From the NCBI RefSeq assembly GCF_020921035.1, contig NC_063151.1, positions 25,612,934 to 25,676,933 of the forward strand: a stretch of 64,000 bases of DNA, written 5' to 3'. Origin of the DNA: Rhodamnia argentea (lineage: Eukaryota; Streptophyta; Magnoliopsida; Myrtales; Myrtaceae). The notes beneath the pieces were generated by a model. The model saw only the letters and a list, made by a program, of their open reading frames with translations, did not search any database and was not told the DNA's origin. Below, piece by piece: positions 35,601 through 47,078 of the stretch; position 1 is the stretch's first letter; every line of letters starts with the position of its first letter. The position numbers and the translations under genes are program-made.

Positions 35601-35606
35601 TGAAGA

Positions 35607-36200
35607 AGCTGACATTACCGGGATCTGCCACATTATCCGCGGTCAAGGCGCAGCAGTTTGGGGACATAGCCGCCGACTGTTGGCTCAACGACGCCTGCAT
35701 CCTCAACATGGACTACTTCGTCAAGACGGTGGCAGCCATTAAAGCCAAGGGCGTCCGCCCCGACCTTGTCAGCTCCATCATCTCCCACTACGCCCCCAAG
35801 TGGCTCCGCCGAGGACTTCACCGAGAAGGGCGGCGGCGCCTTGCTGAGTTCGGGGGGGCTTCCCCTGAGAGCGCCACGGCGTCAAGGATGAAGAAGCGGT
35901 TCTTCGTCGAGACCCATACCGGGATCCTTGGCCCGAGCGTGACACTATCGAGTGCGACTTCTTGCTACGGCTCTTGCACATGGCCAACGTGGCCGGCGCA
36001 GAGTCGAGTTACAGGTAATTATGAGTACCGACTGAATACACGTGATTATTGCGGATACGTGAAGGTACAATTGAAATTGCGGATGACATGCTTTAAGACA
36101 TTGGAAACTTATGGAGCCCAACAAAACCGTACGAAGCGGCTAATCCCTCAATTCACACGACCTCCACGTACGTTTCTTGCGGTTATAGGTTAGAGCTAGC
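35607..36200 (+). pseudogene. Truncated NPH3-like pseudogene, tandem copy of the gene at 39469
   Basis: The sequence is closely similar to exon 1, intron 1 and the first bases of exon 2 of the intact copy. The start codon is lost: CTGAAGAAG at 35602 replaces ATGAAGAAG. A 9-base insertion follows GGATCTGCC. A deletion after KW(L) near 35800-35815 removes the LPELAED segment and shifts the frame. The donor site GTAATT at about 36015 and the acceptor TATAG at about 36189 survive, but homology ends a few dozen bases into exon 2. The DMDYFVKT-type core (here NMDYFVKTVAAIKAKGVRPD) remains readable in one frame from 35708. It is a dead fragment of a phototropism-family gene. Confidence 0.9.
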
Positions 36201-36747
36201 ATGGCAAAGAACTTGTATATCTATTACGTAAACTTTACCGTCAAACTGCCGAGTTGAATGACATGTGATAATTAATGGGTGTATCAATTTAGATTTTCAC
36301 TCTCTATTTATTATATGTGTATTAGTTTGTGAGGTTTTTTTTTTTTTTGTGGTATTAACATAATTTAACGAAAACTAAGGAAGAATAAATTTATTATATG
36401 TACACCGATTTGGGACTTTTTGTGTGTTAAAGAATTAATTAGGGATAAATTTGTCGAGAGATTTTTTCATGATATTATTATTATATTATATGAAAAGAGA
36501 AGCCACTGGAGTGTAAGCCCCGTTCTGTTGGCCCAAATCCGATTACGGCGGGCCAAGTGAACAGCTGTGTCTGTCTCGAAGCCCATCTCTCGACTGCATC
36601 TCTGCAGAAGCAGGTGATGGCCCCGGGGACTTTCCTGAGCCCGACCCAACATGGGTTGGGCAGTGGCCCATTCACTTCATCCAGTGGCTTTCGGGGGGTA
36701 AAGGTCACGGCTGCAGCGTTAAAGAGGACAAATTGGATTGTTAAAAA

Positions 36748-37921
36748 CCGAGGGCTTCTTTCCAAACTATGGTTAAAAAAAAAAAAAGTTACCAATTTAA
36801 GTATTTTTGTAAAATTTTTACTGATTTAGGACATGTGCGCCTCTATTACAGGAGTACAAAGCAAGAGATGCAAAGGCGCGCCTACACCTTAATTTTTTTT
36901 TTTACTTTCTTTTTTTTGGCCACACATTTTATTTTTTTATTTTTATATATATGATAACGTTTATTTATAACGCATATATTTATACAACTCGAACGATGAT
37001 GACGACGACGACAGCAACTCGCGGGCGTGGCGCCGGCACAAGGCTCATGGGCTTGCAACGCACGGGGAGTCCTTGGGCGGTGGTTTGGTGGAGGGCGGCA
37101 TGGCACAGTGGCACTGCTGGGGGTTTGCGAGTTCGCGGATCTGGGGTAGGCATAGCCCACGGGCGGAAGGACCGCGAGTGATTCGCGGCTGGGTGGTGAA
37201 GACGAGGATGGACGGTGGGTCGACGGTTGGCTCGAGCGAACAAACGGAGGGGTGGCATGGCGACATGGCACCGCAGAGGAACGGTGGCAAGAGCCTGCGT
37301 GGGGCGGTTTCACTATCGTGCCATGTCGCCGTGCCTCTATGGGAGGCACACAAAGACTTGTGCGCCATCCAGACGCACAATACCTTAATTTTTCTTTTTT
37401 TACTTTCTTTTTCTTTTTGTAGCCGCACAAAGCTCTTGCCGCCGCTCCACTGCGGTGCCGTGTTTTCGTGCCGCCCTTCCGTTCGACCGCTCGAGCCAAC
37501 CGTAGACCCGCCGTCCATCCTCGTCGTCACCACCCAGCTGCGAATCACTCGCGGTCCTTCCGCCCGTGGGCTGCGCCAACCCGAGATCTGCGGACTTGCA
37601 ACCCCCAGCCGCATTGCCGTGCCACGCCGCCCTCCGCCGACCCACTGTTAGAGGATTTTCGTGCGCCGCAAGCCCGTGAGCCCCGTGCCGCGAGTTGTCG
37701 CCGTCATCGTCGTCCGAGTTGTATAAATATATATTATAAATAAATGTTATTATAACTATAAAAAGAAAAAAAAGTAAAAAAAAAAACATAATAAAATGTG
37801 CTGCAAAAAAAAAAGAAAGAAAAAAAAAAAGGTGTAGGCGCACATGCCTTAAATTGGTAAAACTTTTACAAAAACAGTTAAATTGATAATTTTTTTACCA
37901 TATTTTGAAAAAAAAAAAAAA
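36748..37921. mobile_element. Giant foldback element, about 1.17 kb near-palindrome
   Basis: The left outer arm (from GGGCTTCTTTCCAAACTATGG, 'tttttgtaaaatttttactg', 'gacatgtgcgcct') is mirrored at 37832-37921 by sequence whose complement reads GGGCTT...CAAAATATGG, 'tttttgtaaaagttttacc', 'ggcatgtgcgcctacacc'. Inside, a GC-rich block at about 36990-37320 pairs with the complement of 37420-37735 over more than 300 bases, including an uninterrupted shared stretch beginning 'cccacgggcggaaggaccgc'. The loop is only about 100 bases. ORFs called in it on both strands are mirror images of each other and are not genes. Class uncertain: MULE-like or foldback element, or an inverted duplication. Confidence 0.88.
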
Positions 37922-37929
37922 GCCCTAGC

Positions 37930-39220
37930 TGTGACCTCAGACGTGTTCGCGATGCGCGACCTTAGCTGTGACCTCACTCAATTCACTCGCCTCGTTTTAT
38001 GGGTCTTGTTACAACCTTGGCTAGGTTGTTCAAGCCTTGGTCAAATCACTAAATATCTCGTCGGATCTTCATGCCTTGCATGTTACGTAACTCATAAGAC
38101 GCGAAACACGTTCCCCTCCCCCCCATCGTTGACTGGTGCTCGTGCACCTCATAAGGGGCGTGATAGAACCTCTCATTTCTCAATTCTAGATTTCACCTAT
38201 CATGACCTATGTAGCACGCACACTTTTCTAGGGCCAGCGGATAGTGTCCGACACTCTCATGGGAGCAACCATACGTGATTAGTGCTTTAGACATGTTAGC
38301 GGCACGGGAGTTTAAAATTCTGACACGCCATTTTAATACGTTTGGGGCCAATTTTAAGCATTTTCAATAAATTAGAGATCAAAATATTATTTATTAAAGG
38401 TTGAGGGTTCAAAATTCCTAGCCGCGCTCCGTGATTTAAGTGGGGGGTCCCGGCAGTGGGTTGCTGGACTAGTCCCCCTCCAGGTATAATCACTTGGTTC
38501 GCCCTCGGGCCGACACCGGGCGAAGTCCTACACCTAATCACTCCAAAATTAATATATCCATCAAGTCCCAAATAAATAAATAAATAAAATAATCGTGAAT
38601 CCCTATATCATGTGCATATAAAAATATATATTTAATATAAAACGTATCTCAACGTGTTAGAATTCTTTACATTTTGAGAAATCACGTATCGATGGCGTAT
38701 CACGTATCGTGGCGGTGCTACCTAGGTCATATGACAACATCCCTCTCACCTGTCCCTCCCAAAGTAAACCTCCTGGAGAGGAGAGTCGCCGGCCTGGGCC
38801 AATTGGGCCCAATCTGCGCAGCCTCAGCTTTCTAGGCTAACAAGCAAACAAATCTGAAAAATGAATATAGAAGAAGCTCACGGGCGACTGTAGAAGAGCT
38901 TTGGCCGCGCTAGGCAACAAATTCCCCGAAATTGACACGTCTGCGAGTTTACTCTCATTCGCTGTTTCAATACAATTGCAACTATCACTCGCCGTTACTA
39001 TGAAACAAATTGACCCATCGCTGAAAATTCTGCTGGTCCCGGTGCTGGCGTCCCCATCATCATCACCTACTGTATGTACTGCATAGGGCCCTTTCAGCCC
39101 GGAAACCTTTAGCCCAATGTTTACTGTTTTGCTCTGAGATTCCTGACGCTGTTCATGTCATACAGCGAGGGAAAGAGGGTCGGTCCAAAGCTCCATTAAT
39201 GGCGCAAATATTAGTATTCC
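37930..39220 (+). repeat. Duplicated upstream segment of the NPH3 pair, copy 2
   Basis: It matches copy 1 in two blocks (37930-38215 and 38965-39215). Between them lies about 740 bases absent from copy 1, including a 'gagggttcaaaattcctagc'-type sequence followed by 'gtgggttgctggactagtcc' that looks like a tRNA-derived SINE body. Either copy 2 gained an insertion or copy 1 lost it. Confidence 0.8.
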
Positions 39221-39268
39221 TTCCAAGGACACGTCGCTCATTCGACCAAAACTCATAAAAGCACCAAC

Positions 39269-39279
39269 ATGGCTGGCGT

Positions 39280-39310
<31 letters not shown>

Positions 39311-39472
39311 TTTGTCCTCTCCAACGTCAACCAAAACCTCTCGTCTCCTTTCTCAGACCAACCACATTGCGCTTCCCTCATCACGATAACCACTCGCTCC
39401 TCGTCCTTGTGCCAGTACCAAAACTCTTTCGCCTCTCTCAAACCCCAAGCCTCACCAGTCGCTAGCGCATGA
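39269..39472 (+). other. Upstream ORF overlapping the NPH3-like start codon (67 codons)
   Basis: An ATG at 39269 opens a 67-codon frame (MAGVQALSLSLSLSF...) whose TGA (39470-39472) overlaps the NPH3-like ATG (39469-39471) as ATGA. It contains a CT microsatellite translated as a Leu-Ser repeat. It could be a uORF limiting translation, or the true N-terminus put out of frame by repeat-length change. No family match is recognised. Confidence 0.4.
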
Positions 39473-41171
39473 AGAAGCTGACATTACCGGGATCCGCCGT
39501 CAAGGCGCAGCAGTTTGCGGGCATGGCCGCCGACTCTTGGTTCAACGACGCCTGCATCCTCGACATGGACTACTTCGTCAAGACGGTCGCGGCCATTAAG
39601 GCCAAGGGCGTCCGCCCCGACCTTGTCGGCTCCATCATCTCCCACTACGCCTCCAAGTGGCTCCCCGAGCTCGCCGAGGACTTCCTTGAGAAGGGCGGCG
39701 GCGACCTTTCCGAGTTCGAGGGGGGACCCCCCGAGAGCGCCATGGCGTCATGGATGAAGAAGCGGTTCTTCGCCGAGACCCTCGTCGGGATCCTTCCTAC
39801 CGAGCAGGACTCCGTCGCGTGTGACTTCTTGCTACGCCTCTTGCGCGCGGCCAACATGGTCGGCGTGGAGCCGAGTTACAGGTAATTCTGAGCACCAACT
39901 GAATACGCATGATTACTACTGGACACGTGAAGGTCCAATTGAAAGTGCGGATGATATGTTTGAGACATTGGAAACTTATAAGAGTCCAATGCACAGTTCG
40001 AAACGGCTTAATCTTCCATTCCCACGACCCTCACGTAATTTTCTTGGGGTTATAGGTTAGAGCTAGAGAAGAGGGTGTCATGGCAATTGGAACGGGCCTC
40101 GCTGAAGGAGCTCATGATACCGTCGTTCAGCCACGCATGCGGGACGCTGCTGGACATCGAGCTCGTGCTGAGGCTGGTCAAGAGCTTTGTGAGCTTGGAG
40201 GTCGAAGGCGGCGGCAGCAAGAGCGGGGCTGCGCTGGTCAAAGTGGCCAAGCTCGTGGACTGTTACTTGGCTGAAGCCGCGGTCGACTCAAACTTGAGCA
40301 TCGGAAAGTTTGTGGCTCTCGCCAGCGTTCTTCCCGGTCACGCCCGGTCGTCCGACGATGGCTTATACAGGGCCATCGACACCTATCTCAAGGCGAGTCT
40401 ATTCTATTAAATGTGTTAGAAAATAAAAAAATTCAATCACATGTTCCACAATCAATTGAAAAAAAAAAATTTGTACTGAATTGGCACAATTACAATAATT
40501 TTAGGGTTAAAAAAAGAAAATGATGAGATGACTATCTTGTTCTAATGAAAACATGAACTTATAATTGATCGACAATTAACTTTTTAATTAGTTCTTGCAT
40601 CTTCCGGTCACTGCAGGCACATCCCAACGTGTCGAAACAAGGGAGGAAGACCCTGTGCGAACTGATGGACAGCCGGAAGCTCTCGCCGGAGGCGTCCCTC
40701 CATGTGGCCCAGAACGAGCGCCTGCCCGTGCGGGTCGTGATCCAGGTCCTCTTCTCGGAGCAGGCCAAGCTGAACCGCCACCTTGACTGGAGCGGCTCCT
40801 TCAGCGGGGCCCGGAGCCCGAAACTGGCCGGGCTCGAGACCCCGGCGCGGTGCCTCTCGAAGCGCGAGGAGAGCGTGCAGCAGGCGGAGATATGGAAGCT
40901 GAGGGAGGAGGTGGCGAGGCTGCAGAGCCAGTGCGGCGGCATGCAGGCGCAGATCGAGAGGATGCTGGAGAAGAAGAGCAAGGGCTTCTTCAGGTGGAAG
41001 AAGATAGGGTTGGTGCCGAGTTCGGTCAAGAACACCGTGGGCGTGGTGGAGCGGGTCGACGAAGCGGAGCGGGTCGAAGCTGGCTTTGGGACGTTCACGC
41101 CCGTCAACATGAAGACCAGGCTTGTCAGAGGCAGGACTCCCCCCAAGAAGTGGAGGAAATCCACGTCATAA
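39469..41171 (+). CDS. BTB-less NPH3-family protein (3 exons, 434 aa)
   Basis: Exons are 39469-39881, 40056-40392 and 40617-41171; the joined frame is 435 codons with stop. Intron 1 is GT-AG and intron 2 is GC-AG (AAG|GCGAGT), required to give the conserved RAIDTYLKAHPNVSKQGRKT. The NPH3 domain fills most of the protein: WFNDACILDMDYFVKTVAAI, GSIISHYASKWLPEL, LLRLLRAANMVGVEPSYRLE, LMIPSFSHACGTLLDIELV, KVAKLVDCYLAEAAVD and ELMDSRKLSPEASLHVAQNE. There is no BTB domain, as in the short Arabidopsis members At1g52770 and At3g15570. A coiled coil follows (about 355-400) and the tail ends WRKSTS, an RxS motif like the 14-3-3 site of NPH3. The family acts in blue-light and auxin-related growth signalling at the plasma membrane. 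The start is not certain because an overlapping upstream frame precedes it. Confidence 0.93.
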
Positions 41172-44100
41172 AAATCAGTAAATTTGTGCTTCTGCGTATG
41201 AACATCTTAGTCATATCGTCTTGAGATTTTCCCTTTTTCCTTACAACTTTCAGCAGCTTCTCTGTCGGTTGAAAAGAAAATTTCACACAAGCGATTTATC
41301 ATTTGACTGCACGAAATGTGCACGTAGAATTCGATCCGATCCGATGGTACTCTAGGTACTATCGTCCATCCGATCGGCGCTTGTGTATGTTCTTTTCATA
41401 CCGACAGCAAATCGAATAAAATGTCACTTTATTTTCGGGTTACTTGGCATGACCTAATAAAAAGGCCTCGAAAGGCTAGGAGCAATTTCACCTACTGTAC
41501 TCTGCAGTAGTACCCCCCTTTCAGCATGATGTACAAAACAAGTTTCGTGCATTACAAATTGAAATTTGGGTCTTGTTAATGGGTTTCAGGAGATGGGTCG
41601 GGTAAGGATTTAAAAAAAAACGGTACATCTTGATTCTCCAACCATTTATGAAATGGACCCAAATGAACCGGAAGTCGGCCCAGCCCACATGCTCTTACCA
41701 TGGCTAGGATGTGATGGACCCCATCGCAGGAAAGTTCATGATAACGCTGCTCATCAAGTTAAACATCGATGAAGACGACTAAATTTGCGAAAGGCGCGTG
41801 ACTCATATAGGTAAAGTTCGCACGTGAGCGTGTCACGTGACTCAATCTTGAATGGGCTTTACCCACTTTTATGTATATATTTGGCTATATTCCCTTTGCT
41901 TTAACTATAAGATAATAGATTTTGTGTATTGGATTTCACTAATCTAACATCCTTTGTTGTGTGGAAACTGAAGGAGGAAATAATATAGATAGTTCCTGAA
42001 TTTTAGCATAATATGTAATATAATCATTGAACTTTTAATTAATGCAATGTGGTCCTTCAATTATTCCTAAATGTTTCCATCTGGTCCATAAATTTTCAAT
42101 TTTGTCCAATTTATTCCCCAAACTTTTCTAAATTAAAAGCGGGCCTTTTAGAAGAGGCATTCTCTTTGGCATAATGGACAACTTTCCGATTCATTCGGTT
42201 ACAATAAGGTATTCCACCTCAAAGCCGAAGGCCATATGATGTATTGCCGAATAGGTATTCTTGTCGTCAAAGTCTTCAACCCTAGAAGCGGAATCGAGCG
42301 TAGCGGAGCTAATCCCGCCGATTCGAGCTCGACCAAGTACCGAACCCCGCCCGATAGAAAAAAGTTTGTGCAATCGACGGACCCAGTCACTTTGTTGAGG
42401 AAATTCAACATGATGCTCCCAAGTTTGAACTTGTCGCCGACGTAGTTGAGAAACCTCCTTAAACTAGTCTTTGGATTTCCGATATTCCTCGAACATAAAT
42501 ACGGCTGCAATAAAAGTTGGCCAAAGCTCTTCTTTGCTCGAATTCGAATCGATAAGGGAATGACAACGCTCGAGAGCTCGTTTTGAATGGGTTTGATCGG
42601 ACGAACGCGGTAACTTATTCTCGGTCAATTCTCGGCAATTTCATTCTTTTGGTCATCGATTTTCCGTTATCATCAATGGTAAAGTCGGTGGTTTTTTTTT
42701 AAGCGATGAAGCGCGGGATCGTGAATATTAAAAGCTGACGATTTGGAAAGGAAGGTCAAGTCGCGAGTTGACCATTTTGCTTTCTGGCGGAGCGTTCATG
42801 CTTCCTTGTATTTTTGCAACTTGGCCTTTTCCTTTCTGGTTAGAATGCACACGCATCGTGTAATATAATCTCCGAAGAAGCTTGATTTGGCAACCTTCTA
42901 GATTATTTTTCTAATCGTACTTTAAAAATAAGCACAAAGCTGACTCTTTTCGGGTTTGTTGTCTGTCGAGAAATTTTGCGTTACTTGAAATATATATGGT
43001 CTCGTAGAACGTGAAGGTTTAACATTGATGCAAAACAAGCAAAACATCCTCTTACATTGCCTCCTGTCTAATAACGATCCAAGTTTTTCTTGTCATAATA
43101 GTGTCGATTGTCGAATTTGCATTTGCGCAAACATGTGTGCCCTGGACGAGATACGGGTCGCGCCATGCGATGCGCGTAACTTTGATGTGAATGCGTATAA
43201 GTGTCTACATGTTGATACGAATAGCTAGCTGAAAGGTTCCGTGACAAACATATTCAAAGTGCGACTATAGCGGTTGGAGGATGCTCAACCCCGTGGATGT
43301 TCCAAGTTTAATCTCGTGTATAATAGATTGATTCTATCATAAATCCCGATTAACCACGACCTGCTTAATCTACTTAAGCTTTACCTAATTGATTCCGCTA
43401 GTCTTCCGATCAATGCTAATCTCGTTCCACGTAAGATGTGAGGGGTAATATGAGGTCGAGATACATGTGATCTAACCATGGAATGCATTGCTAGAAGGAA
43501 GTAGTCACCATCTCGACACGTATTTTCGGGCGAAATGCGCGGCCGTTGCATTTCGAAGTAAACCCCGGTCAATTTTAATTATATAAAATTGTATCTAATC
43601 CAACCACGTGTCCCCAAAGTAGCGGGAGAATCGATCAGCATTGCGAGGTCTGGCAAAGCGAACATTCAATTTTCCAAGTTGAACGGACTCCTGGATTCCA
43701 AAGCAGCTTGGAGCAGCCAGACTTGAATGTCGGGTCATGAACAGTGGCAATCAAAATGGCGGAACCTTGTCCATGGTGCTCTGTCCCTTTCTTGCAAATC
43801 CTTTTCTGCACCTTTCGATTCGATTGCCCTCGCCCGTTCCTACATCGTATGTATCGCGACACAAGTTGTCTTCTAGAATTCGAGAGACCCTTTGGATAAG
43901 GATGCGATATTAAAAATTGGAATTCATAAGAAGCCAGCAAAAATGAAGAGAAGTCTAGAGAGAGAATACGAATGTCTGTAATGGTCAACGAGTGTGACGT
44001 TCGATTGGTCCCGAAGATGAAGGGGCAAGCAGGTGATTGGCTGTGACGGTCAAAGAAAGAGATCGTAGGAATTATTTCGACACCATTTTGGGTCTTCCCG

Positions 44101-46541
44101 GAGTTAAAGATCCAATTTTAACTCATTTTGTGTCATCTCATTTCTGGCTCCTCTCGTTATCGATAACTCATTTTGTGATATGTAGATGTTGCTTTGTGTA
44201 TAGATCGAATTGATGGACCCGAAACCTGTCTTTTCGTTTCATGAATCTATGCGAGTGTTACACTGGCGAGTTCCCTGGACCCTTATTAAACATGCTTAAT
44301 TTGAGATACCGGACGTCCCAAAGCAACATCTACACATATCACGATTGGAGTCGTTGCATCGCAAACCGATAGGATCTCTCAATTCGGTCCCTCGAAGAGT
44401 GTCGCGGAGGTCCACGCGATAAAAATTCATTTTTAAGCCTCGAAAGATGTAACGGGCTTGTTACCGCTAAAAGTATCGGGATTAAGCGCACATACGCAAC
44501 GAAATAGAGAATGAAGACGAGAAAGAGAAATCGAGACACAAGATTTATCCCGATCGACCCTTAAATTAGAATTATATTCAACAGAGAGAATTTTACTATA
44601 ATCAACACGTTTCTCTTCTTCGTTATAACTCTTAATTACAAGAGAAATATATTATATACAATAATAACTATTTATGGGTTCAAAACGAAACTACCAATAA
44701 AATACGGGCTCGAACTAGAAAGGCCCTCCCTAACGTCCAAGTCCACCTTTGTCTCTGCGTATCGTCACGATCAACCGGTGCTTCTACCAAAATTCATATT
44801 GTACGACTGAGAATACGTGTAATGTAAACGACGCAATTTCTAAATCGGGTTTCTTCCGAGAATGTCTTGACTGGCCGGCTTAGGAGGCCAATCAAGGTCC
44901 TCTAAGCACGATGCCCGGTCGCAAAGCATGGACAGCAAATAAGGCCAAATCGAGCTCACGGCCGGCCGGCTTAGCAAAGACAAAATCAAACTCCTCTAAT
45001 TAAAAGCATAGTACCCTGTGGCACAGGTTGGACAAGTAATACGGGGCCCCCCAAACCACGCCCTTCGTCGGCCGGCTTGACTCTTTCCTTTCTGTCGGGA
45101 TTCGCTTAGACATTGTTCATTGGCCCGTTACAACGCACATAAGAGGCGAGACTAGTGTCTTTGAGCCGAGAGTAGTCGACTAGTTACCAATGCCGTTGAA
45201 TATTGAGTAAGTTGCGATGTGTATCAAACTTCTTCAATCGTTACGAAAAAATTCGTGTGCTAATCAAGCTATTTGGGAATTAACGTTGCTTCTTATCCTG
45301 GGGAGTATCCTATCAAGATCCGTGTCTCCGATTCGAGCCGTCATTTGTCCGAGCCTTCTCACCAGATCGGCTCTTTGGATAGAGAGATTAAAACCTTTGC
45401 CATATGCAATAATTAGGCTGATTAGCTAACGGCCAGACACTTTTTTCGTCACCAATGAGAGTGATAATTCCTTCATGATGAGTGCGACCGTCGTGCACAT
45501 GTAGTCTTGTTTAGACAATAATTAGAATGAAAATGTTAAAGAGCGCCCCTAAAATACTGATTAAAAGTCCTTAAGTGCAGTCGGCTTTTTTTTTTTTTTG
45601 CGGTCCGGTCAAAGTCGGACCCACCCTCCATGATAGTACGAGAAAATTATTGAGGATATCACGACAGAGATCCAAGAAGAATAGCGGTCCAAATTATCGT
45701 GGACACTAGCGGTTTTTGCTGCCTTGCCAACTCATCAATAGATATCAACAAACCAGGTCAGTTTATGCACGAAGCTGCGCTTAAATAGGATCCCACGAAG
45801 ATAATCCGGGAGACCCTTTTTCATAAAATCATTTTGTCGGCAAAAACTTTTGATTGAGTTAAAGAGAATAGAAAAGAAAATGAGAAGGCAACGCACACGC
45901 AAATATGGACCTGAAAAGATTCGTGTTAGAAAGAAAAGGTAAAAGCATCTCGAGATATGGGGGGTAAATTTCGTGCTTTTCGTCGCTGTGTGTCCACAAC
46001 TTCACATGATTTAATGAAATGGGTTGAATTTTTGGTTGGGGGGGCGATTCGAGCAATTCAATGCCCCATCGCTTGCGGGATTTGTAATGTCCACACGTTG
46101 AATCTTCTTCTCGAAGCATCCATTCAGCAACTTTTCAAGGTGCTGCGGGCAATAGTCAAGGCACGTGCGGTTAAGAATAGCGAAAGCTCGAGGAAATAGT
46201 CTCGAAACGGAACAAAGTTGCCATTCTTCAAAACCCTTTCATCCATACAGCTGTTCAAATCCACAACAAGGAATCTCACCGAGATCGAAATGGAGGTTGA
46301 TGTGGACCAAGTTTCCCATGAAATCACTTTGGATTAGACTTTCTTCCTTAGCAATGATCAGACTTTCGCGTGGTTTGCTTCGTTTTTGATCTTTGATTTC
46401 CACGGTTGTCGAGTCTTCCCTCGGGGAAATTGACGATCCAAAGCACAGGACGTTGTTCATGGGACACGACGATTAGTCTCATTCTAGATAGATGCTTCTT
46501 CTAATCCATCGCCAGCCCCAATATCGAAAAACGCGGACATA
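41172..46541. other. Long intergenic stretch, no supported gene
   Basis: It contains the second copy of the AT-rich dispersed repeat (about 41980-42140), a minus-strand stretch at 42191-42510 that may be a DUF247 relic (see findings), and unassigned single-copy-looking DNA. ORFs at 43635-43988, 44339-44539, 45217-45429 and 45859-46119 were examined and show no recognised motif. Confidence 0.45.
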
Positions 46542-47075
46542 GGCCTTGTTTGATTTAGCATTGGAAATGAGCATTGAGACTCTAAAGTCCCTTGGCCAAA
46601 TACAAATGGTGTTTGATTCATTTTTTGATTCACTTTGAGGAGATGCAATTGCATCTCAAATGCACTCCAAAATCCTTTAGCCCAAAGTAAGAGGTACTTT
46701 GGGATAAAGGATTTTGCGAAATGCAACTAATTTTTATTTTATTTTAATTTTGTCACCTACGCTTGTCGCCGACGGTTGCCGGTCGCCGATCGTCGCCGAC
46801 CGCAGGTCACCGATTGTCGCCGTCGTTGCCGCCGCCGCCGTAGCCGCCGGTCGCAAGTCGCCGCCCGCAAGCCGCCCGCCACCTTTTTTTCAAAAAGAAA
46901 AAATATTTTACAAAGTTCATTTTTCATCAAATAATATTTACGTCAAAATTACTTTCCAAATGTGTTATTAAAATACACTTTACCAAACACTACTTGCATT
47001 TTGAAAAAGGCATTTAGCACAAAGGTATTTGTATTTTCTTAAAGTCCTTGATCAAATGTTGAATCAAATAGGGCC
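46542..47075. mobile_element. Harbinger/Tourist-type MITE, 534 bp
   Basis: The inverted ends are GGCCTTGTTTGATTTAGCAT on the left and the complement GGCCCTATTTGATTCAACAT on the right, flanked by a 3-base direct repeat ATA (46539-46541 and 47076-47078). A GC-rich core at 46760-46880 is built of GTCGCCG-like units. The GGCC-TGTTTG terminus and 3-bp duplication fit PIF/Harbinger MITEs, although TAA/TTA is the usual duplication. Confidence 0.65.
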
Positions 47076-47078
47076 ATA

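Noticed and set aside
36882..37843. Overlapping ORFs of 76-205 codons on both strands
   Set aside because: They are mirror-image products of the palindrome's two arms with Pro/Arg-rich, motif-free translations, so they reflect GC-rich repeat DNA and not genes.
46124..46460. Possible LRR-like or resistance-gene relic on the minus strand
   Set aside because: Phrases such as LEKLLNGCFEKK are suggestive, but frames break every few dozen bases and no LRR spacing could be established.
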